Source of the DNA: Marichromatium gracile
Lineage (GTDB): Bacteria; Pseudomonadota; Gammaproteobacteria; Chromatiales; Chromatiaceae
Assembly (NCBI RefSeq): GCF_004343155.1
Contig: NZ_SMDC01000002.1
Span: 514,987-578,986, forward strand
DNA: 64,000 bases
Reading direction: 5' to 3'
Shown here: in pieces, positions 22,241 to 34,721 of the stretch
How positions within the stretch are numbered: position 1 is the first letter of the stretch
How the letters are laid out: every line of letters starts with the position of its first letter
Notes under the pieces: model-generated
What the model was told of the DNA's origin: nothing
What the model saw: only the letters and a program-made list of their open reading frames with translations
The model's database searches: none
Position numbers and translations under genes: made by a program

Positions 22241-22803
22241 TGCAGGTGATCGAGACCGAACTGCCGGGCGTGCTGATCCTCGAACCCAAGGTGTTCGGGG
22301 ACGCGCGCGGCTACTTCCTGGAGACCTATCGCGCCAACCGCTATGCCGAATTCGGCATCCCGCCGCTGGTGCAGGACAACCAGTCCTATTCGACCCACGG
22401 CGTGCTGCGCGGCCTGCACGTGCAGCACCCGCACGCCCAGGGCAAGCTGGTACAGGTGCTCGAGGGCGAGGTGTTCGACGTCGCCGTCGACATTCGCCGC
22501 GGCTCGCCGCACTTCGGCCGCTGGACCGGGGTGACCCTCTCGGGCGAGAACAAGCGCCAGTTCTGGGTGCCGCCGGGCTTCGCCCACGGCTTCGTGGTGA
22601 CCGGCGAGCATGCCCTGTTCGTCTACAAGAACACCGACTACTACAGTCCCGAGACCGAGTTCAGCGTCCGTTGGGACGACCCCGCGATCGGTATCGAATG
22701 GCCGCTCGAGGGCGCGCCGTCGCTGTCGCAGAAGGACGGCGCGGCGCGCTGTCTGGCCGATATCCCGGCGGATCGTCTCCCCGGCTACGAGGATTACGCA
22801 TGA
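22237..22803 (+). CDS. rmlC: dTDP-4-dehydrorhamnose 3,5-epimerase
   Basis: The product is 188 aa, a cupin-fold epimerase with [15 protein letters not shown] at the start, the catalytic-His region GVLRGLHVQ and the [10 protein letters not shown] strand. It epimerises the 4-keto sugar at C3 and C5. Two successive ATGs (22237, 22240) overlap the rmlA stop; either could be used. The stop overlaps the rmlD start as ATGA. Confidence 0.95.
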   Translation: MMQVIETELPGVLILEPKVFGDARGYFLETYRANRYAEFGIPPLVQDNQSYSTHGVLRGLHVQHPHAQGKLVQVLEGEVFDVAVDIRRGSPHFGRWTGVTLSGENKRQFWVPPGFAHGFVVTGEHALFVYKNTDYYSPETEFSVRWDDPAIGIEWPLEGAPSLSQKDGAARCLADIPADRLPGYEDYA

Positions 22804-23711
22804 GTCACAAACACCAGACCCCCGAGCGTCCACGCCTGCTGCTGATCGGCGCCAACGGCCAGGTCGGCTGGGAGCTGCGTCGCACCCTCGCCGGGCTGGG
22901 CGAGGTGGTGGCCGCCTCGCTCGAGGGCGAATACGGGCCGACCATCGATCTGATGGACCCGAAATCGCTGGCGCGGCTGGTCGACGAGGCGCGTCCCGAC
23001 GCGGTGATCAACGCCGCGGCCTACACCGCGGTCGATCGCGCCGAACAGGACCGCGACAGCGCCCAGCGGATCAACGCCGATGCCGTCGGTGAACTCGGCG
23101 TGCTGCTCGCCAAGCGCGCCGTCCCGGTGGTGCACTACTCGACCGACTTCGTCTTCTCCGGCACCCTCGGGCGTCCCTACACCGAGGATGACCAGCCCGA
23201 TCCGCTCAACGTCTACGGCGAGACCAAGCTCGCCGGTGAGCGCGCCTTGCTCGACGCCGGCGCCCGCGCCCTGGTGTTCCGCACCAGCTGGGTCTATGGC
23301 GCGCGCGGCGCGAACTTCCTGCTGACCATGCGCCGGCTGTTCGCCGAGCGCGACGAGCTGCGCGTGGTCGACGACCAGATCGGTTCGCCGACCTGGAGCC
23401 GGATGCTCGCCGAGATGACCGCCCAGGTGCTCTACCGGGTGCTGCGCGGCGAGCTCGACCTCGACGAGGTCGGCGGTCTCTATCACCTCACCGGCGGCGG
23501 CGAGGTGAGCTGGTACGGCTTCGCCTGCGCCATCCTCGAGGCCTGTGGCGAGGGCTGCAACCTCACCCCGATCCCCTCCTCGGAGTATCCCGCGCCGGCG
23601 CCGCGTCCGGCCTACTCGGTGCTCGACAACGGTCACTTCGAGCGCACCTTCGGGCTGGCGATGCCGCACTGGCGCGACTCGCTGGCGCAGTGTCTCGAGG
23701 AGCTCGACTGA
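22800..23711 (+). CDS. rmlD: dTDP-4-dehydrorhamnose reductase
   Basis: The product is 303 aa, an SDR with GANGQVGWEL near the N-terminus, NAAAYTAVDRAE and the YGETK catalytic pair. It reduces dTDP-4-keto-rhamnose to dTDP-L-rhamnose, used for O-antigen or exopolysaccharide. The start overlaps the rmlC stop. It is the last gene of rmlBACD; a GC-rich hairpin (TCCGGCGG/CCGCCGGA, about 23719-23744) follows. Confidence 0.95.
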   Translation: MSHKHQTPERPRLLLIGANGQVGWELRRTLAGLGEVVAASLEGEYGPTIDLMDPKSLARLVDEARPDAVINAAAYTAVDRAEQDRDSAQRINADAVGELGVLLAKRAVPVVHYSTDFVFSGTLGRPYTEDDQPDPLNVYGETKLAGERALLDAGARALVFRTSWVYGARGANFLLTMRRLFAERDELRVVDDQIGSPTWSRMLAEMTAQVLYRVLRGELDLDEVGGLYHLTGGGEVSWYGFACAILEACGEGCNLTPIPSSEYPAPAPRPAYSVLDNGHFERTFGLAMPHWRDSLAQCLEELD

Positions 23712-23750
23712 GCCACCGTTCCGGCGGCGCCGTCGCCCGCCGGACACCGC

Positions 23751-23888
23751 TCAGGGACAGGCGCGGCACGTGGGGCTTGCCTCCCCGGCCACTGGCGGGC
23801 CGATCTCCGTGCCCAGCGCGACGATGGCGAGCAGTGCCGCGAGCGCTGCGAACCATCCCAACGCCTGTCGTCCCTTCGATGTCGACAT
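23751..23888 (-). CDS. Small membrane peptide, 45 aa, divergent to the MocR gene
   Basis: The ATG at 23888 has a strong AGGAGG site eight bases upstream. The peptide has a short basic N-terminus (MSTSKGRQ), one hydrophobic helix (about residues 9-27) and an exported-looking tail ending CRACP. No family was recognised. It lies back-to-back with the MocR-type regulator, whose genes often control their divergent neighbour, and the operator-like repeats sit between them. Expression is inferred only. Confidence 0.5.
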   Translation of the reverse strand: MSTSKGRQALGWFAALAALLAIVALGTEIGPPVAGEASPTCRACP

Positions 23889-23972
23889 CCCGTGTTCCTC
23901 CTGCCTAAGCTTGCGAGTCATTAGGCTAGGCGGCCCGCTGCGGCGGGCACAGAGACAAATCCAAGGAAAATG

Positions 23973-24034
23973 ACCGATACAGTTGTCGCTCTCGCGCCAT
24001 CTGTACCGGTCGGTTGTCGGGAAACTGTACCTGT
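23973..24034. promoter_or_regulatory. Three-part operator ahead of the MocR gene
   Basis: ACCGATACAG (23973-23982) is the near inverse of CTGTACCGGT (24001-24010), and CTGTACCTGT (24025-24034) repeats the second site directly with 24-base spacing. Two direct repeats plus one inverted copy is typical for MocR/GabR-type binding. The last copy abuts the ATG at 24036. Confidence 0.6.
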
Positions 24035-24035
24035 T

Positions 24036-25457
24036 ATGTCGACATCCTATCGCTATGCCGAGATCGCCGCCGCGCTGGAGGCGCGGATGCGCGACGGGCT
24101 CTACCGCCCGGGCGAGCGGCTGCCCGGGGTACGCCGGCTGGCACGCGAGTTCGGGGTGAGTATCGGCACCGTGCTCGAAGCGCTGCACCGGCTCGAGGCG
24201 CAGGGGCGGGTGCGGGCGCGGGCACGTTCGGGCTATTACGTGCAGGCGCCGACCCGCTCGGCCCAGCCGGCGATCTCGACGCCACCCCCGGCACCGGCGC
24301 CGGTGCGCGGGCAGGACATGGTGTTGCGGCTGCTGCAGGCGGCCAACGACCCGGCCTTCGTCCAGCTCGGCGCGGCGGTGCCCGATCCCCGGCTGTTGCC
24401 GCGCAAGGCGCTGGCGCGGGCGGTGGCCAGCGCCTACCGGCGCTATCCCGACGCGGCGATCGACTGCGCCTTCCCGCCCGGACTCGAGGCATTGCGTCGC
24501 CAGGTCGCCCGCCACCTGAGCGCACACGGTACCCCCTTGCACCCGGACGCGCTGCTGATCACCAGCGGTTGTCTGGAGGCGGTGACGCTGGCGTTGCGCG
24601 CGCTCACCCGTCCCGGCGATGTGGTGGCGGTGGAGTCACCGACCTACTACGGGCTGCTGCAGGCGCTCGATGCGCTCGGGCTGCAGGCGCTGGAGATCCC
24701 CACCGACCCGGCCCAGGGCATCAGTCTGGAGGCGCTCGGTTTCGCCCTGGAACAGTGGTCGGTGGCCGCCTGTATCGTCACCACCAACTTCAGCAACCCG
24801 CTCGGCGCGGTGCTCTCGAGCGCGCGCAAGCGTGCCCTGAGCGAGCTGCTGGCCGCTCATGGGGTGGCGCTGATCGAGGACGACATCTACGGCGATCTGG
24901 CCTTTTCGGGTGTGCGCCCGGACACCGCCAAGTGTTATGACCGGGAGGGGCGGGTGATCTACTGCGGCTCCTTCTCCAAGACCCTGTCGCCGGGGATGCG
25001 GGTGGGCTGGGTCGCGCCGGGCGTCGAGTTCGAGCGCATCGAATTCCTCAAGTACGCCACCAACCTGGCCGCACCTTCGGTGCTCCAGCTCGCCCTCGCC
25101 GAGCTGCTCGCCAGCGGTGCCTATCTGCGTCATCTGCGCGAGGTCAGCGCGGGGTTTGCGCTGGCGGTGGGGCGGATGCGTCATGCCGTCGAGCGTCACT
25201 TCCCGCCCGGCACCCGGGTGACGCGACCGAGCGGCGGTTTCCTGCTGTGGCTGCAGCTGCCGGCGGGGATCGACAGCATGGCGCTGCACGCGCGCGCCCA
25301 TCGCGAGGGGATCAGCATCGCCCCGGGGCCGATGTTCTCGGCCAGCGGCAAGTATCGCGACTGTCTGCGGCTCAATGCCGCGGTGCCCTGGACCCCGGCG
25401 GTGGAACGGGCGCTGCGCCGGCTCGGCGCGCTGGCGCGCGAGCTGGCCGGCGACTGA
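24036..25457 (+). CDS. MocR-family regulator (GntR domain fused to PLP aminotransferase fold)
   Basis: The product is 473 aa. An N-terminal GntR winged helix (LYRPGERLPGVRRLAREFGV) is followed by an aminotransferase-I-like domain with the PLP lysine at K315 (GSFSKTLSPGMRVGW). Proteins of this layout sense an amine or PLP-linked ligand and regulate a neighbouring gene or themselves. The start at 24036 is preferred to the upstream ATG at 23970, because the region between them is filled by operator-like repeats. The target here is unclear; the divergent 45-aa membrane peptide is the closest candidate. Confidence 0.85.
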   Translation: MSTSYRYAEIAAALEARMRDGLYRPGERLPGVRRLAREFGVSIGTVLEALHRLEAQGRVRARARSGYYVQAPTRSAQPAISTPPPAPAPVRGQDMVLRLLQAANDPAFVQLGAAVPDPRLLPRKALARAVASAYRRYPDAAIDCAFPPGLEALRRQVARHLSAHGTPLHPDALLITSGCLEAVTLALRALTRPGDVVAVESPTYYGLLQALDALGLQALEIPTDPAQGISLEALGFALEQWSVAACIVTTNFSNPLGAVLSSARKRALSELLAAHGVALIEDDIYGDLAFSGVRPDTAKCYDREGRVIYCGSFSKTLSPGMRVGWVAPGVEFERIEFLKYATNLAAPSVLQLALAELLASGAYLRHLREVSAGFALAVGRMRHAVERHFPPGTRVTRPSGGFLLWLQLPAGIDSMALHARAHREGISIAPGPMFSASGKYRDCLRLNAAVPWTPAVERALRRLGALARELAGD

Positions 25458-25463
25458 GGGCGA

Positions 25464-26087
25464 TCAGGCGACGCGGTAGAGACAGACCTGACCCTGCGAG
25501 CCCTCCTCGCGGATATAGTCGGTGGTGCGGGTCTCGATCTCCTGCCACCGCCCGGCGTCGGTGATCGCGGCGATCTCGCGGGCGTAGTCGTCCTCTGCCC
25601 AGGCGCGGTCGCGCACGGTGAAGCAGATGTGACCGCCGGGGCGGGTGATGCGAATCAGCTCGTGCAGCGCCTGCGGACCGACATGGCCACAGGTGAAGGT
25701 GCCGACACAGAGCACGGCATCGTAGCGGTCGTCGGCGATTGCCAGGCGGCTGGTCAGGTCGCCCTGGTCGAGGCTGCGATAGATGCCCTTGGCGCGGGCC
25801 TGTTCGAGCATGTCGACCGAGTAGTCGAGACCGTCGAGTAGGCGGTAGCCCGCCCGATGGAGGCAAGCGCCAGCGAGTCCGGTGCCGCAACCGGCGTCGA
25901 GCACCTCGGCGCTCGGGTCGTCGAGGTGTTCCATCAGCAATCCCCCGGCGATCGCCGGGGCGACATAGTCCATCTTGCCGGTGAGATCGGCGTCGTAGTT
26001 GGCCGCCCACTCGCGATAGGCGCTGGTGATCGCGTCCTTGTCGCCGGAGGCGAGTGCGCGTTCGAGGATGTCGTGGTGGTCGCTCAT
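25464..26087 (-). CDS. Class I SAM-dependent methyltransferase
   Basis: The product is 207 aa with motif I VLDAGCGTGLAG at about residues 61-72 and the later strand DAVLCVGTFTCGHVG. The N-terminal helix (AYREWAANYDADLTGKMDYV) resembles Williams-Beuren-like or tetrapyrrole-type small-molecule methyltransferases. The substrate is unknown. AGGAG lies ahead of the ATG at 26087. It is convergent with the MocR gene (6-bp gap) and has no obvious pathway partner. Confidence 0.7.
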   Translation of the reverse strand: MSDHHDILERALASGDKDAITSAYREWAANYDADLTGKMDYVAPAIAGGLLMEHLDDPSAEVLDAGCGTGLAGACLHRAGYRLLDGLDYSVDMLEQARAKGIYRSLDQGDLTSRLAIADDRYDAVLCVGTFTCGHVGPQALHELIRITRPGGHICFTVRDRAWAEDDYAREIAAITDAGRWQEIETRTTDYIREEGSQGQVCLYRVA

Positions 26088-26323
26088 CGAGGACTCCTGG
26101 AGGCTGGACGAGCGCGGGCATTCCCGCGACTCGGGACGCGTGCTTGTGCGTCCGGGTGATGATGCGTCCTGGCCTGGTGTGACCGGGTCATGGATGGTGC
26201 GGCACGCGCTTGGTGCCGGATGGGACGCATCGGATATGTCCCCGTCATCCTGTCGAGTCGGCGCGGCGGTTGTCAAATCGACGCCCGGGTGGTCGCGATC
26301 CGCGCCGGGGAGGGCGAGTGGCC

Positions 26324-26373
26324 CCGGCGCCGCTGGGCGCCGGAGCTGGACACCCGCGCCGGGCGCGCGGGTG
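26324..26373 (-). terminator. Tandem hairpins after betT
   Basis: CCGGCGCC-GCTG-GGCGCCGG (26324-26343) and CACCCGCGC-CGGGC-GCGCGGGTG (26351-26373) are two perfect stem-loops starting nine bases beyond the betT stop. There is no T-run, but the position suits the 3' end of the bet operon. Confidence 0.5.
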
Positions 26374-26382
26374 CGGGGGGGA

Positions 26383-28398
26383 TCAGCGGTCGAGATGCAG
26401 GAACTGCATGTGCCGCTCGTACTGGTTGAGGATGTCGTTGATCACCTGGGCCTTGCTATAGCCGACCAGGTCATACTCCTGGCCCCCCTCGCGGAGGAAG
26501 ACCTCGGCGCGGTAGTAGCGCTCGTTCTCGTGGTGCGCGGCGATGTTGCCGGACTGGCCGAGCGCGAACACCGGCTTGGCGGAGCCGATCAGGTTGACCA
26601 TGTAGAAGAAGTCCATCTCGTTGCCGTGCTTGACCTGCAGACACAGCCGGTGGTCCTCGGTGTCATGGCTCAGCTCGGTGTCGAGTCCGCGCTGATTGAG
26701 CGCCTGCGAGACCTCCGCCATCGCCGGCTCCACGGTCTCGTGCAGGAATTGTTCGACGAACTGGCGCGAGGGGAAGTGGACGATGCGCGAGAGCCGCTCC
26801 TTCCAGCCCAGCCCCTTGTCCGAGATCGCCGGGGCGAAGTCGATGTTCTCGGCCTTCCGCTTGGTCGCCTCCTGACGCAGGCTGTAGTGCAGCGACCACA
26901 TGAACAGCAGCAGGATCACCGAGAAGGGCAGCGCCGAGACCACCACCACCGACTGCAGCGAGTTGAAGCCGCCGGCGAACAGTAGCCCGAGGGTGATCAA
27001 CCCGGTGAGCGCGGCCCAGAACAGGCGCAGCCAGATCGGCGCATCCTGCTCCGAGGTCAGGCCCTTGGTGCTGAGGTTGGCCAGCACCAGGGCGCCGGAG
27101 TCGGCCGAGGTGATGAAGAAGATCAGCCCCAGCACCACCGCCAGGCCGGACCACAGCGAGGCGGCCGGATAGTGGTCGAAGAAGGCGAACAGGCCCATTG
27201 CCGGGTCGTTGACGGCGATCTCGCCGAGTTCGACGGCGCCGTTGTTGACCAGGTCGATGGCGCTGTTACCGAAGATCGAGAACCAGGCGAAGATGAAGCC
27301 GAGCGGGATGAACATCGCCCCGAGCACGAACTCGCGCAGCGTGCGCCCGCGCGAGATGCGCGCGATGAACAGCCCGACGAAGGGCGACCAGGCCAGCCAC
27401 CAGGCCCAGAAGAACACCGTCCAGCCGGCCTTCCAGGAGGCCCCTTCGGCGCCGTCATAGGCGTAGACGTCGAAGGTCTTGCCGATCAGGCCCTGGAAGT
27501 AGTCGCCGATGTTCTGCACCAGACCGTTGAGCAGGTACAGCGTCGGTCCCATCAACAGCAGCGCGATCAGCAGCAGGGTGGCGAAGCCCATGTTGATCTC
27601 CGAGAGTCGGCGCACGCCGCGCTCGACCCCGGAGATCGCCGACAGGCCGGCGAGGATGATGACGGTGACGATGATCGCCGCCTGGACCAGCTTGCTCGAC
27701 TCGATGCCGAAGATGTGGGTCATGCCGGCGTTGGCCTGGAGCACGCCGATACCGAGGCTGGTGGCGATGCCGAACAGGGTGCAGACCACGCCGAAGGTGT
27801 CGACGGTGTGACCGATCCAGCCGGCGGCGCGCTTGCGCCCGATCAGCGGCACCAGCGCCGAGCGTAGCGCCAGGGGCATCTTGTGGCGATAGGCGAAGTA
27901 GGCCAGCGCCATGCCCATCAGGGCGTAGAGCCCCCAGCCGTGCACCCCCCAGTGGAGGAAGGTCTGGGCGATGGCGGCGCGCTCGGCCGGTTGCAGCGCG
28001 GTCTCCGCGCCGCCGGGCGGGGTGAGGAAGTGGGCGAGCGGCTCGGAGGCGCCGAAGAACAGCAGGTCGATGCCGATGCCCGCCGAGAACAGCATTGCCG
28101 CCCAGGTGACATAGTTGAAGTCCGGGGTGGCGTGATCCGGGCCGAGACGGATGTCGCCGTAGCGCGAGAGCGCGATGAACAGCACGAAGCCGCTATAGGC
28201 GGCGAGCGCGAGCATGTAGTACCAGCCGAAGTGGTCGGAGACCCAGCCGAGCGCGAGCCCGAGCAGTGCCTCGGTCCTGGCGGGGAAGAGCATGGTGATG
28301 GCGATCAGCAGCGCGGTCAGCGCCGCCGAGGCGATGAACACCGTGCGATTGACCTCGAGCGGCCGCTGGCCGTGGTCGTCGTCGATGAAGCTTTGCAT
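26383..28398 (-). CDS. betT: BCCT-family choline/betaine transporter (BetT-like)
   Basis: The product is 671 aa: twelve membrane helices followed by a soluble C-terminal tail of about 150 residues, the long BetT form. The BCCT aromatic motif WTVFFWAWWLAWSPFVGLFI is present in helix 8. It imports choline, coupled to protons in the BetT branch, for oxidation by the enzymes encoded just upstream. Long C-terminal tails in this family tune transport to osmolarity. It is the last gene of betB-betA-betT, separated from betA by 187 bp holding a strong hairpin. Confidence 0.88.
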   Translation of the reverse strand: MQSFIDDDHGQRPLEVNRTVFIASAALTALLIAITMLFPARTEALLGLALGWVSDHFGWYYMLALAAYSGFVLFIALSRYGDIRLGPDHATPDFNYVTWAAMLFSAGIGIDLLFFGASEPLAHFLTPPGGAETALQPAERAAIAQTFLHWGVHGWGLYALMGMALAYFAYRHKMPLALRSALVPLIGRKRAAGWIGHTVDTFGVVCTLFGIATSLGIGVLQANAGMTHIFGIESSKLVQAAIIVTVIILAGLSAISGVERGVRRLSEINMGFATLLLIALLLMGPTLYLLNGLVQNIGDYFQGLIGKTFDVYAYDGAEGASWKAGWTVFFWAWWLAWSPFVGLFIARISRGRTLREFVLGAMFIPLGFIFAWFSIFGNSAIDLVNNGAVELGEIAVNDPAMGLFAFFDHYPAASLWSGLAVVLGLIFFITSADSGALVLANLSTKGLTSEQDAPIWLRLFWAALTGLITLGLLFAGGFNSLQSVVVVSALPFSVILLLFMWSLHYSLRQEATKRKAENIDFAPAISDKGLGWKERLSRIVHFPSRQFVEQFLHETVEPAMAEVSQALNQRGLDTELSHDTEDHRLCLQVKHGNEMDFFYMVNLIGSAKPVFALGQSGNIAAHHENERYYRAEVFLREGGQEYDLVGYSKAQVINDILNQYERHMQFLHLDR

Positions 28399-28548
28399 GG
28401 TTGATGGTATCGATTGCTGGAAGGGATCGGTCCCTGACCGGACCCTCGCTCGGTGCCGGGAAACGCGTCCCGTCGCGGTGACGGAGCGCGTTTCCTCGAC
28501 CCGCCGATGGGTCGGGCTGATGGCCGCGGGGCCACGGGACCGGATGGC

Positions 28549-28574
28549 GGGCGTGACGTCGCGGCGTCACGCCC
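28549..28574 (-). terminator. Strong hairpin just after betA
   Basis: GGGCGTGACG and CGTCACGCCC form a perfect 10-bp stem with a six-base loop, starting 12 bases beyond the betA stop. There is no T-run. It could trim or stabilise the betBA message and reduce read-through into betT. Confidence 0.5.
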
Positions 28575-28585
28575 CGGACGCCGGA

Positions 28586-30262
28586 TCAGGCGTCGCGTCG
28601 CGGAGCCGCGCCCTGGGCCTGGTAGTAATCCACCTCGGCGCGTGGCAGCGGGTCGATTCCGCGAATACGGTCGGCGATCTTCTCGGCGAGCATGATGGTG
28701 GTCGCGTTGAGATTGCCGGTGATGATCTGCGGCATGATCGAGGCATCGACCACGCGCAGCGCCTCGAGCCCGTGCACCCGGCCCTGGCCGTCGACGACGC
28801 TGTCGGGGCCGCTGCCCATGGCACAGGTGCAGGAGGGGTGATAGGCGGTCTCGCCGTGGGCGCGGACGAAGGCGTCGAGCTCGGCGTCGCTCTGCAGCTC
28901 GGCGGTGGGCGCGATCTCGCGGCCGGTGTAGGGGGCGAGCGCCGGCTGGGCGAAGATCTCGCGGGTGATGCGGATGGCGGCGCGGAACTCCTCCCAGTCC
29001 TGCGGCTGCGACATGTAGTTGAAGCGGATGCTCGGGGCCGCCTTGGGGTCGCGCGAGTTGAGCTTCACCCGGCCGCGGCTGGGCGAGCGCATCGAGCCGA
29101 CATGGGCCTGGAAGCCGTGGGCCTTGACCGCGTTGCGTCCGTCGTAGCGCACCGCGATGGGCAGGAAGTGGTACTGGATGTTGGGCCACTCGAAGCGTGC
29201 GTGGGAGCGGATGAAGCCGCCGGCCTCGAACTGGTTGCTCGCGCCCAGTCCGCTGCCGGCGAACAGCCACTCGGCGCCGATGCGCAGCTGGTTCCAGGGC
29301 TTGAGCGCCGGGGCGATGGAGACCGGCTGGCGGCACTCGTACTGGATGTAGAGTTCGAGATGGTCCTGGAGGTTGTTGCCGACGCCGGGCAGATCGAGCA
29401 CCTCGGGGATGTCGTGCTCGGCGAGCCAGGCGCCGGGGCCGACCCCGGAGCGCTGCAGGATCTGCGGCGAGGCGATGGCCCCGGCGCAGAGCAGCACCTC
29501 GCGGCGGGCATGGGCCTGTTGCTGTTTGCCGCGATGCTCGAAGGCGACGCCGACGGCACGCTTGCCGGAGAACAGGATACGGTCGGTGGTGGCGCGGGTG
29601 AGGATGTCCAGGCCGGGGCGGTGACGGGCCATGTCGAGATAGCCGCGCGCGGTGCTCGCCCGCCGCCCCTGCGGGGTGACGAAGCGGTCCATCGGGCCGA
29701 AGCCCTCCTGCTGATAGCCGTTGAGGTCGTCGGTGCGCGCATAGCCGGCCTGTACCCCGGCCTCGATCATCGCCGCGAACAGCTCGTTGTTGCCGGCCTT
29801 GGGCGTGGCCACCCCGATCGGGCCGCTGGCGCCGTGATAGTCGTTGCCGCCGATGTCGCGCGACTCGGCCTTCTTGAAGTAGGGCAGGCAGTCGCGGTAG
29901 GTCCAGTCCTCGAGTCCGTCGCGCCGGGCCCAGTGGTCGAAGTCGAGGGCGTTGCCGCGGATGTAGCACATGCCGTTGATCAGCGACGAGCCGCCCAGCC
30001 CCTTGCCGCGTCCGCAGTCCATGCGGCGATTGTCCATGTGCGGCTCGGGGTCGGTCTGGTAGCCCCAGTTGTAGCGTCGGCCCTGCAGCGGGTAGGCGAG
30101 GGCGGCGGGCATCTGGGTGCGGAAGTCGAGTCGGTGATCGCGTCCGCCCGCCTCGAGCAGCAACACCGAGACCCCGGCCTCTTCGGTCAGTCGCGCGGCC
30201 AGGGTGTTACCGGCCGAACCGGCACCGATGATGATGTAGTCGTATTCATTGTTCTCGTGCAT
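28586..30262 (-). CDS. betA: Choline dehydrogenase
   Basis: The product is 558 aa, a GMC oxidoreductase with the FAD-binding [16 protein letters not shown] at residues 11-26, [14 protein letters not shown], and the C-terminal HPSCTCAMG catalytic-His region. It oxidises choline to betaine aldehyde at the membrane and can carry the second step. It lies between betB and betT, all leftward. The start [15 protein letters not shown] fits the family. Confidence 0.95.
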   Translation of the reverse strand: MHENNEYDYIIIGAGSAGNTLAARLTEEAGVSVLLLEAGGRDHRLDFRTQMPAALAYPLQGRRYNWGYQTDPEPHMDNRRMDCGRGKGLGGSSLINGMCYIRGNALDFDHWARRDGLEDWTYRDCLPYFKKAESRDIGGNDYHGASGPIGVATPKAGNNELFAAMIEAGVQAGYARTDDLNGYQQEGFGPMDRFVTPQGRRASTARGYLDMARHRPGLDILTRATTDRILFSGKRAVGVAFEHRGKQQQAHARREVLLCAGAIASPQILQRSGVGPGAWLAEHDIPEVLDLPGVGNNLQDHLELYIQYECRQPVSIAPALKPWNQLRIGAEWLFAGSGLGASNQFEAGGFIRSHARFEWPNIQYHFLPIAVRYDGRNAVKAHGFQAHVGSMRSPSRGRVKLNSRDPKAAPSIRFNYMSQPQDWEEFRAAIRITREIFAQPALAPYTGREIAPTAELQSDAELDAFVRAHGETAYHPSCTCAMGSGPDSVVDGQGRVHGLEALRVVDASIMPQIITGNLNATTIMLAEKIADRIRGIDPLPRAEVDYYQAQGAAPRRDA

Positions 30263-30376
30263 GGGGGCTCCTGTGGTGGCGAGCGCTCCCGCGCCGGCCG
30301 GCTGGGCACGGTCGGGGGAAGCGCAGGCTTGGGATGGTGGTCGTCGAGGGGCGGCGCGGGGCCGCCCGGGCGCAGG

Positions 30377-31843
30377 TCAGAACACCGACTCGAAGGTGTC
30401 GAGTTCGACCTGGACGGATTTGGTGCGGGTGTAGTGCATCAGGGTCTCGATACCGTTCTCGCGACCGATGCCGGAGTGCTTGTAGCCGCCCACCGGCATC
30501 TGTGCCGGCGACTCGCCCCAGGTGTTGACCCAGCAGATGCCGGCCTCGAGACGGTGGATCAGACGATGGGCGCGCTTGAGGTCGGGGGTGACCACGCCGG
30601 CGGCCAGGCCGTAGTCGGTGGCGTTGGCGCGGGCGACGGCCTCGTCCTCGGTGGCGTAGCCGAGGATGCTCATCACCGGGCCGAAGATCTCCTCGCGGAC
30701 GATGCGCATGTCGTCGCGACAGTCGCTGAACACCGTCGGCGCGACATAGGCGCCGTCTCCCAGCGCGCCGGTGGTGAGCCGTTCGCCGCCACACAGCAGC
30801 CGCGCGCCCTCGCGCTTGCCGGCGTCGATATGATCGAGCACCTGGGCCATGTGCTCGAAACCGACCAGCGGGCCGAAGTTGGTCTCGGGGTCGAGCGGGT
30901 CGCCGACGCGGATGCGTGCGACGCGCTCGAGCACCGCCGCCTCGAACTCGGCCAGGCGCGCCGTCGGCACGAACACCCGGGTGCCGTTGGTGCAGACCTG
31001 ACCGGAGCTGTAGAAGTTGGCCATCATCGCCACGTCGGCGGCGAGCGCGAGGTCGGCGTCCTCGCCGACGATCAGCGGCGACTTGCCGCCGAGCTCCATG
31101 GTGACCTCCTTGAGCGTGGAGCCGGTGGCCGCCGCCGCGACCCGCTTGCCGGTGTCGACGCCGCCGGTGAAGGAGACCTTGTCGATGCCCGGATGGGCGG
31201 TGAGCATGGCGCCCACCGCGCCGTCGCCCTGGACGACGTTGAACACCCCGTCGGGCAGTCCCGCCTCGGTATAGATCGCCGCCAGCTCGAGCGCGCTCAG
31301 CGGGGTGACCTCGCTCGGCTTGAACACCATGGCGTTGCCCGCGGCCAGCGCCGGGGCGGACTTCCACAGCGCGATCTGGATCGGATAGTTCCAGGCGCCG
31401 ATGCCGGCGACCACGCCGAGCGGTTCGCGCCGGGTATAGACGAAGCTGGTCTCGCGCAGCGGGATCTGCGTGCCCTCGATGGCGGCGGCCAGCCCGGCGT
31501 AGTACTCGAGCACGTCGGCGCCGGTGACGATGTCGACGGCCAGGGTCTCGGAGAGCGGCTTGCCGGTGTCGCGGGTCTCGAGTTCGGCGAGCGCGTCGTT
31601 GCGCTCGCGCAGCAGCGCCACGGCGCGCTGCAGCACCCGGGCGCGCTCGACGGCGGTGTAGCCGGCCCAGATGCGTTGACCGGCGCGGGCGCCGGCCACC
31701 GCGGCCTCGATCTCGGCGGCGTCGGAGGACTGGACCTCGGCGAGCACCGAGCCGTCGGCTGGGTTGATGGTCGCGAAGCTGGCCTGGTCGTCGCGGCGCG
31801 GGGTCGGACGACCGTCGATATAGGCGGTATGCGTCTGGCGCAT
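30377..31843 (-). CDS. betB: Betaine-aldehyde dehydrogenase
   Basis: The product is 488 aa, an aldehyde dehydrogenase with the catalytic Glu in [10 protein letters not shown] and Cys in [11 protein letters not shown]; the cofactor region reads [10 protein letters not shown]. It makes glycine betaine from betaine aldehyde. The start at 31843 ([13 protein letters not shown]) is where family similarity begins. It is the first gene of betB-betA-betT; no betI repressor gene is adjacent. Confidence 0.95.
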   Translation of the reverse strand: MRQTHTAYIDGRPTPRRDDQASFATINPADGSVLAEVQSSDAAEIEAAVAGARAGQRIWAGYTAVERARVLQRAVALLRERNDALAELETRDTGKPLSETLAVDIVTGADVLEYYAGLAAAIEGTQIPLRETSFVYTRREPLGVVAGIGAWNYPIQIALWKSAPALAAGNAMVFKPSEVTPLSALELAAIYTEAGLPDGVFNVVQGDGAVGAMLTAHPGIDKVSFTGGVDTGKRVAAAATGSTLKEVTMELGGKSPLIVGEDADLALAADVAMMANFYSSGQVCTNGTRVFVPTARLAEFEAAVLERVARIRVGDPLDPETNFGPLVGFEHMAQVLDHIDAGKREGARLLCGGERLTTGALGDGAYVAPTVFSDCRDDMRIVREEIFGPVMSILGYATEDEAVARANATDYGLAAGVVTPDLKRAHRLIHRLEAGICWVNTWGESPAQMPVGGYKHSGIGRENGIETLMHYTRTKSVQVELDTFESVF

Positions 31844-32232
31844 GATCGATGCCCTCTGCAATGTCGGATGATGGTGACGCCGCCGCTGGCCGGGATCGGG
31901 CCGGGACGGGCGTGCGATCGTGGTGCGAGATGGTGGTCTCACGGGATCGGGCGCGTTTGCTGCGGGGGGACCCGGGGCCGTCGGTATGGCGGGCGGATCG
32001 GGGAGCGCGCCGGGAAGACACTGAGATGGGCGGCTGTCGTCCCGAGTCGCGCGGTGGCACGGGGACGGCTCCTGGCCACGCTGAGTTCATCCCTGAAGGA
32101 GTCCCTCAGCGTCTTCCGGATGGGGTCAGTCGTGGCAGGGTGGACGGAGCGCCGGGGCGTCGCTCGGACGCCCGTCACCGCAGCCGGCGACGAGCGCGCG
32201 GACCAGGCGCCGCTCGATGGTCTGGAGCGGCA
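31844..32232. other. 389-bp gap between lon and betB with a stem-loop
   Basis: No coding frame is convincing here. It should hold the betB promoter and the lon 3' end. ACGCTGAG (32078-32085) and CTCAGCGT (32105-32112) are a perfect 8-bp inverted repeat around a 19-base loop that itself contains TTCA/TGAA. No BetI-type palindrome was recognised. Confidence 0.4.
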
Positions 32233-34683
<2,451 letters not shown>

Positions 34684-34721
34684 GTCGGTACCTCGTTTCG
34701 CGTCGCTGCTCGAAAAACCCT

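Noticed and set aside
23970..24035. An earlier ATG for the MocR gene.
   Set aside because: The 22 extra codons coincide with operator-like repeats, and the GntR domain begins after 24036.
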